Shown piece by piece: positions 61,357-64,000 of a DNA stretch of 64,000 bases; the first letter of the stretch is position 1; every line of letters begins with the position of its first letter. Origin of the DNA: Azohydromonas aeria. GTDB taxonomy: Bacteria > Pseudomonadota > Gammaproteobacteria > Burkholderiales > Burkholderiaceae_C. The stretch spans positions 124,001 through 188,000 of the forward strand of contig NZ_VIDQ01000001.1 in the NCBI RefSeq assembly GCF_009760915.1, written 5' to 3'. The translations under genes and the position numbers were made by a program. The notes below the pieces were generated by a model, which saw only the letters and a list, made by a program, of their open reading frames with translations, was not told the origin of the DNA and ran no database searches.

Positions 61357-62196
61357 TCAGCCCTTGAGCGCGCGCAGCGCCGCCAGCACCGGTGCTGTCT
61401 GCGGCCGCACGCCGCGCCAGGCGGCGAAGGCTTCCGCGGCCTGCTCCACCAGCATGCCCAGGCCGTCGCGCGGCTGCGCGCCGTGGCGCTGTGCCCAGTC
61501 CAGGAAAGGCTGTGCCTTGGGGCCGTACATCAGGTCCACCGCCAGCGTGCCCGGGCGCAGCACCGTCTCGGCCACCGGCGAGGCCGTGGCGCCCTCGAGG
61601 CTGCTGGCGCTGGCGTTGATGACCACGTCGAAGGCCGTCCCCGGCGCGTGCAGGCTGGCCGTGCGCAGCCGCACGCCGCAGCCGCGCGCCAGCTCGTCGT
61701 GGCGCAGCACCAGGTCCTGCGCGCGCTCGTCGGTGCGGTTGACCAGCGTCAGCTCCGCCGGTGCCGCTTCCAGCAGCGGCCCCAGCACGCCCGCGCCCGC
61801 GCCGCCCGCGCCAATGAGCAGCACGCGCCGCCCGGCCAGCGCGCAGCCGGCATTGGCCTCGATGTCGCGCACCAGCCCGACACCGTCGCTGTTGTCGGCG
61901 TGGATCTCCTCGCCGTCGAAGCTCAGCACGTTGGCCGCCTGCGCCAGCTCCGCGCGCGCGCTGCGCCGCGTGGCCAGGCGCAGCGCCTCGAACTTGAAGG
62001 GCACCGTCACGTTGGCGCCGCGCCCGCCGCCGGCCACGAAGGCGCGCAGCACGGCCTCGAAGCCGTCCAGCGGCGCCCACAGCCGCGCGTAGGCCAGGCG
62101 CTGCCCGGTCTGCTCGGCAAAGGCCTGGTGGATCTGCGGCGACAGGCTGTGCTGCACGGGGTGGCCGAAGACGGCGTAGCGGTCGAGGTCGGTCAT
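61357..62196 (-). CDS. aroE: Shikimate dehydrogenase
   Basis: This 279-residue NADPH-dependent enzyme reduces 3-dehydroshikimate. Shikimate-binding residues appear in Ser-Leu-Ser-Pro-Gln-Ile-His near 17 and the catalytic Lys in Asn-Val-Thr-Val-Pro-Phe-Lys near 68. Asn-Ser-Asp-Gly-Val-Gly lies near 101 and the cofactor loop Gly-Ala-Gly-Gly-Ala-Gly-Ala near 131. It lies between the tonB-like gene and mtgA, all on the same strand. Confidence 0.95.
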   Translation of the reverse strand: MTDLDRYAVFGHPVQHSLSPQIHQAFAEQTGQRLAYARLWAPLDGFEAVLRAFVAGGGRGANVTVPFKFEALRLATRRSARAELAQAANVLSFDGEEIHADNSDGVGLVRDIEANAGCALAGRRVLLIGAGGAGAGVLGPLLEAAPAELTLVNRTDERAQDLVLRHDELARGCGVRLRTASLHAPGTAFDVVINASASSLEGATASPVAETVLRPGTLAVDLMYGPKAQPFLDWAQRHGAQPRDGLGMLVEQAAEAFAAWRGVRPQTAPVLAALRALKG

Positions 62197-62221
62197 GGCG
62201 GGGCGGTGGAAGTGAAGGGGT

Positions 62222-63088
62222 TCAGGGCGTGGCCAGCGGGATGGCCTCCACGCCGTCCTCGCGCGTGAAGCGGAAGCGCGCGGTGATGACGAGCAGGTCG
62301 GCCTGCGCGCGCAGTTCCGGCCCGAAGGCGCCGTAGGGCGCGGCGGCCTGCACGATGGCCTGGGCGCGGCGGTCGAGCACCGGCTGGCCGGAGGCCTTGA
62401 GCACCTGCGTGTCGAGCACGCGGCCGCGCGCGTCCACGGTGATGCCCATGGTCAGCTCGCCGTAGAGCTTGCGGCCCTGCAGCGTGGGGAAGTCGGCCGT
62501 GCCGCGCGCCTCGATGCGCCGGCGCAGCGCGTCGTAGTAGCGCGCGTAGGGCACCTCGCGCGTGGCCGGGCTCACGTAGCGCTTGCGCGGGCGGGCGTTT
62601 TCCTCGTTGACGCGGCGCTCGATCTCGGCGAGCTGGCGCAGCAGCTGGCGCCGGCGCTCCTCCTGCTCCTGGGCGCGGGGCTGGCCGGCGTCGCGGCCGG
62701 GGTCGGGCGGGGGCAGCTGCGCCAGCGCCTGGCGCAGCTGAGCCAGCATCTGCTGCTGTTGCTGCTGCAACTGCTCGATCTGGCGCTGCGCGTCCTCGCT
62801 GGACTCGCCCGGCGCCTCCAGCGCCGCGGCCGGCAGCGGCGACGTGGCGCGCCCGGCTTCCGCATCGCCGCCGCCGGCCAGGGTGTGCTGCGCCAGCGCC
62901 TGCGCCTTCTTCGGCGGCTGCTGCGCCTGGGCATTGACCAGCACCACCTCCAGCGGCGCGTCGCGGAACAGCCGGTCGAAGGACTGCGGATCGGCCCAGC
63001 GCAGCCCCAGCAGCGCCGCATGCAGCGCCACCGACAGCGCCAGCGCCCACTGCAGCGGGCTCAGCGCCGGCATTCGCAGCGCACGCAT
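62222..63088 (-). CDS. TonB-like energy transducer
   Basis: This 288-residue protein has one N-terminal transmembrane helix (about 14-31), a long Gln/Arg/Glu-rich coiled-coil periplasmic stretch (about 98-180, with a run of seven Gln), and a C-terminal TonB domain (about 190-288; [13 protein letters not shown]). TonB proteins couple the ExbBD proton motor to outer-membrane receptors. ExbB/ExbD are not in the window. The usual Pro-Glu/Pro-Lys linker is largely replaced by the Gln-rich coil. Confidence 0.82.
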   Translation of the reverse strand: MRALRMPALSPLQWALALSVALHAALLGLRWADPQSFDRLFRDAPLEVVLVNAQAQQPPKKAQALAQHTLAGGGDAEAGRATSPLPAAALEAPGESSEDAQRQIEQLQQQQQQMLAQLRQALAQLPPPDPGRDAGQPRAQEQEERRRQLLRQLAEIERRVNEENARPRKRYVSPATREVPYARYYDALRRRIEARGTADFPTLQGRKLYGELTMGITVDARGRVLDTQVLKASGQPVLDRRAQAIVQAAAPYGAFGPELRAQADLLVITARFRFTREDGVEAIPLATP

Positions 63089-63109
63089 GGCCCCCCCGTG
63101 CCCCTGGCG

Positions 63110-64000
63110 TCAGGCGGCGGGCGCGGGCGGCTCGGCAGCCGCCGCCGCGGGGGTGTCGTCGGCGTCGGCCACGTCGATGGCCAGCGCCAGCGGGCCGCTG
63201 GCTTCTTCCTCCTCCTCCCCGGACTCGCCTTCGGGCTCGGCCAGCGCCTCGGCTGGCGCAGCGTCGTCCAGGCGCGCGGCCAGGCTGGCATGCAGGTCCA
63301 GCGTCAGCAGGTCGCAACCGGTGACGCGCACGCGCACGTGCGCGCCGCGCGGCAGGCCCTCGCAGCCCAGGGCGCGGAACACCAGCGGCAGCGTGTCAGC
63401 GCGCACCAGCCCGTCCTTGAGCACGGCCGCATCCAGCTCCGTCACGCCGTTCTGCTGCAGCCAGCGCAGCGTCCAGAAGCGCTCGATGCCGTGCTGGAAG
63501 TCGTTGTAGGCGCCGTAGGCGGCGTCGAAGCCCGAGATGATGGAGAAGAGGCTGGCGTCCTTGGGCTTGAAGGGCGCGGACAGCGGCGCGGTGCGGCCGT
63601 GGCGCGCGCAGGCAATGATCTGCCACTGGTTGACCAGGTCCACGTAGCGCCGCAGCGGTGACGTGGCCCAGGTGTACTGCGCCACGCCCATGCCCGCGTG
63701 CGGCGCGGGCTTGACGCCCATGCGCACCTTGATGCCCGGCGCCAGGCTGGCCTGGCTGCGGTAGATGCCCGGCACGCCGCACTCGGCGAGCCAGCCGCCC
63801 CAGCTGCTGTTGGCCAGGATCATGGCCTCCGACACGATCAGGTCCAGCGGCGCGCCGCGGCGGCGCGTGGTGATCTGCACCGTCTCCTCGCCGACGGGCT
63901 CGCCCTCGTTGTCGAGCAGCCGGAAGTTGTAGTCCGGGCGGTTGAAGTTCTCGGGCTTGCCGCGCGCCACCTCGCGCTGCGCCTTCAGGTGCTTCGCCAG
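63110..64000 (-). CDS. RNB-domain ribonuclease (RNase II-like), 3' part; 5' end outside window
   Basis: This is the C-terminal 296 residues of a larger exoribonuclease. The frame is open to the last base of the window. The end of the RNB catalytic domain is visible in Thr-Trp-Ala-Thr-Ser-Pro-Leu-Arg-Arg-Tyr-Val-Asp-Leu-Val-Asn-Gln, a block conserved in RNase II/R. It is followed by an S1-like region (Gly-Ala-His-Val-Arg-Val-Arg-Val-Thr-Gly) and an acidic Glu/Ala-rich tail. The catalytic Asp cluster lies upstream, outside the window. It ends 21 bp before the TonB-like start. Confidence 0.85.
   Translation of the reverse strand: MAKHLKAQREVARGKPENFNRPDYNFRLLDNEGEPVGEETVQITTRRRGAPLDLIVSEAMILANSSWGGWLAECGVPGIYRSQASLAPGIKVRMGVKPAPHAGMGVAQYTWATSPLRRYVDLVNQWQIIACARHGRTAPLSAPFKPKDASLFSIISGFDAAYGAYNDFQHGIERFWTLRWLQQNGVTELDAAVLKDGLVRADTLPLVFRALGCEGLPRGAHVRVRVTGCDLLTLDLHASLAARLDDAAPAEALAEPEGESGEEEEEASGPLALAIDVADADDTPAAAAAEPPAPAA

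Overview
The window is a high-GC (roughly 70% by eye) chromosomal segment dominated by housekeeping genes. Gene content and order point to a betaproteobacterium of the order Burkholderiales, most likely family Comamonadaceae (Acidovorax/Ramlibacter/Variovorax-like). Evidence for this includes the rows pilB-pilC-pilD-coaE-yacG, rplU-rpmA-obgE-proB, hemA-prfA-prmC, tlpA-accB-accC-prmA, a double-length UvrA, a System II (ResB/CcsB) cytochrome c maturation pair and a lysine/alanine-rich histone H1-like protein. The placement rests on remembered synteny and protein character, not on a database search. I see no prophage, transposase, CRISPR array, rRNA or plasmid function.

Layout. 1-1.8 kb: 3' end of a glucarate dehydratase gene, a BON-domain lipoprotein, a CWC cysteine-rich protein and a dCMP deaminase. 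1.8-5.7 kb: malonyl-CoA synthetase (matB) and a Bug/TctC solute-binding protein, with paired REP-like inverted repeats on both sides of matB, then an orphan receiver-domain protein. 6.0-11.7 kb: a 1890-residue tandem UvrA. 11.6-18.7 kb (minus strand): PAP2-like membrane protein, msrQ/msrP (periplasmic methionine sulfoxide repair), ccsB/resB (cytochrome c maturation) and a dihaem cytochrome c4. 18.7-21.7 kb: engB and the groES-groEL operon under a CIRCE operator. 21.8-26.7 kb: yacG, coaE and the type IV pilus genes pilD, pilC and pilB. 27-34.3 kb: tRNA-Pro(CGG), ispB, rplU-rpmA-obgE-proB, rppH, proS and a lytic transglycosylase. 34.4-43.6 kb (mostly minus): ubiX, grxD, a predicted outer-membrane protein, prmC, prfA, hemA, two small conserved-looking ORFs, miaB and a fused pabB-pabC. 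43.7-48.4 kb: tRNA-Met(CAT), ftsY, ffh, a CcsA/YpjD-like protein, a PP0621-like protein and ampD. 48.5-53.8 kb: class Ia ribonucleotide reductase nrdA/nrdB, with two NrdR boxes and a perfect DnaA box upstream, and the histone H1-like gene. 54-64 kb (all minus): a PfkB kinase, a DUF3426 zinc-ribbon protein, prmA, accC, accB, a TlpA-like thioredoxin, a hypothetical protein, mtgA, aroE, a TonB-like protein and the 3' part of an RNB-domain ribonuclease.

Functional themes. Redox and haem: hemA supplies tetrapyrrole, ResB/CcsB attach haem to cytochromes such as the adjacent c4, and TlpA and MsrPQ handle periplasmic thiols and methionine. Translation and targeting: rplU, rpmA, obgE, engB, prfA with its methylase prmC, prmA, proS, both SRP GTPases, miaB and two tRNAs. 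Envelope: mtgA, ampD, a lytic transglycosylase, the TonB-like protein and pilBCD. Cofactor and fatty acid: accBC, matB, coaE, ispB, ubiX, pabBC and aroE. Many adjacent genes overlap by 4 bp as ATGA, and four junctions use GTGA, TTGA or CTGA instead, so several start codons are non-ATG. The most notable signals are the nrdA regulatory region, the tandem UvrA, the apparent CTG start of pilD, the compensated REP-like hairpins, and the absence at their expected places of zapD and aroQ.
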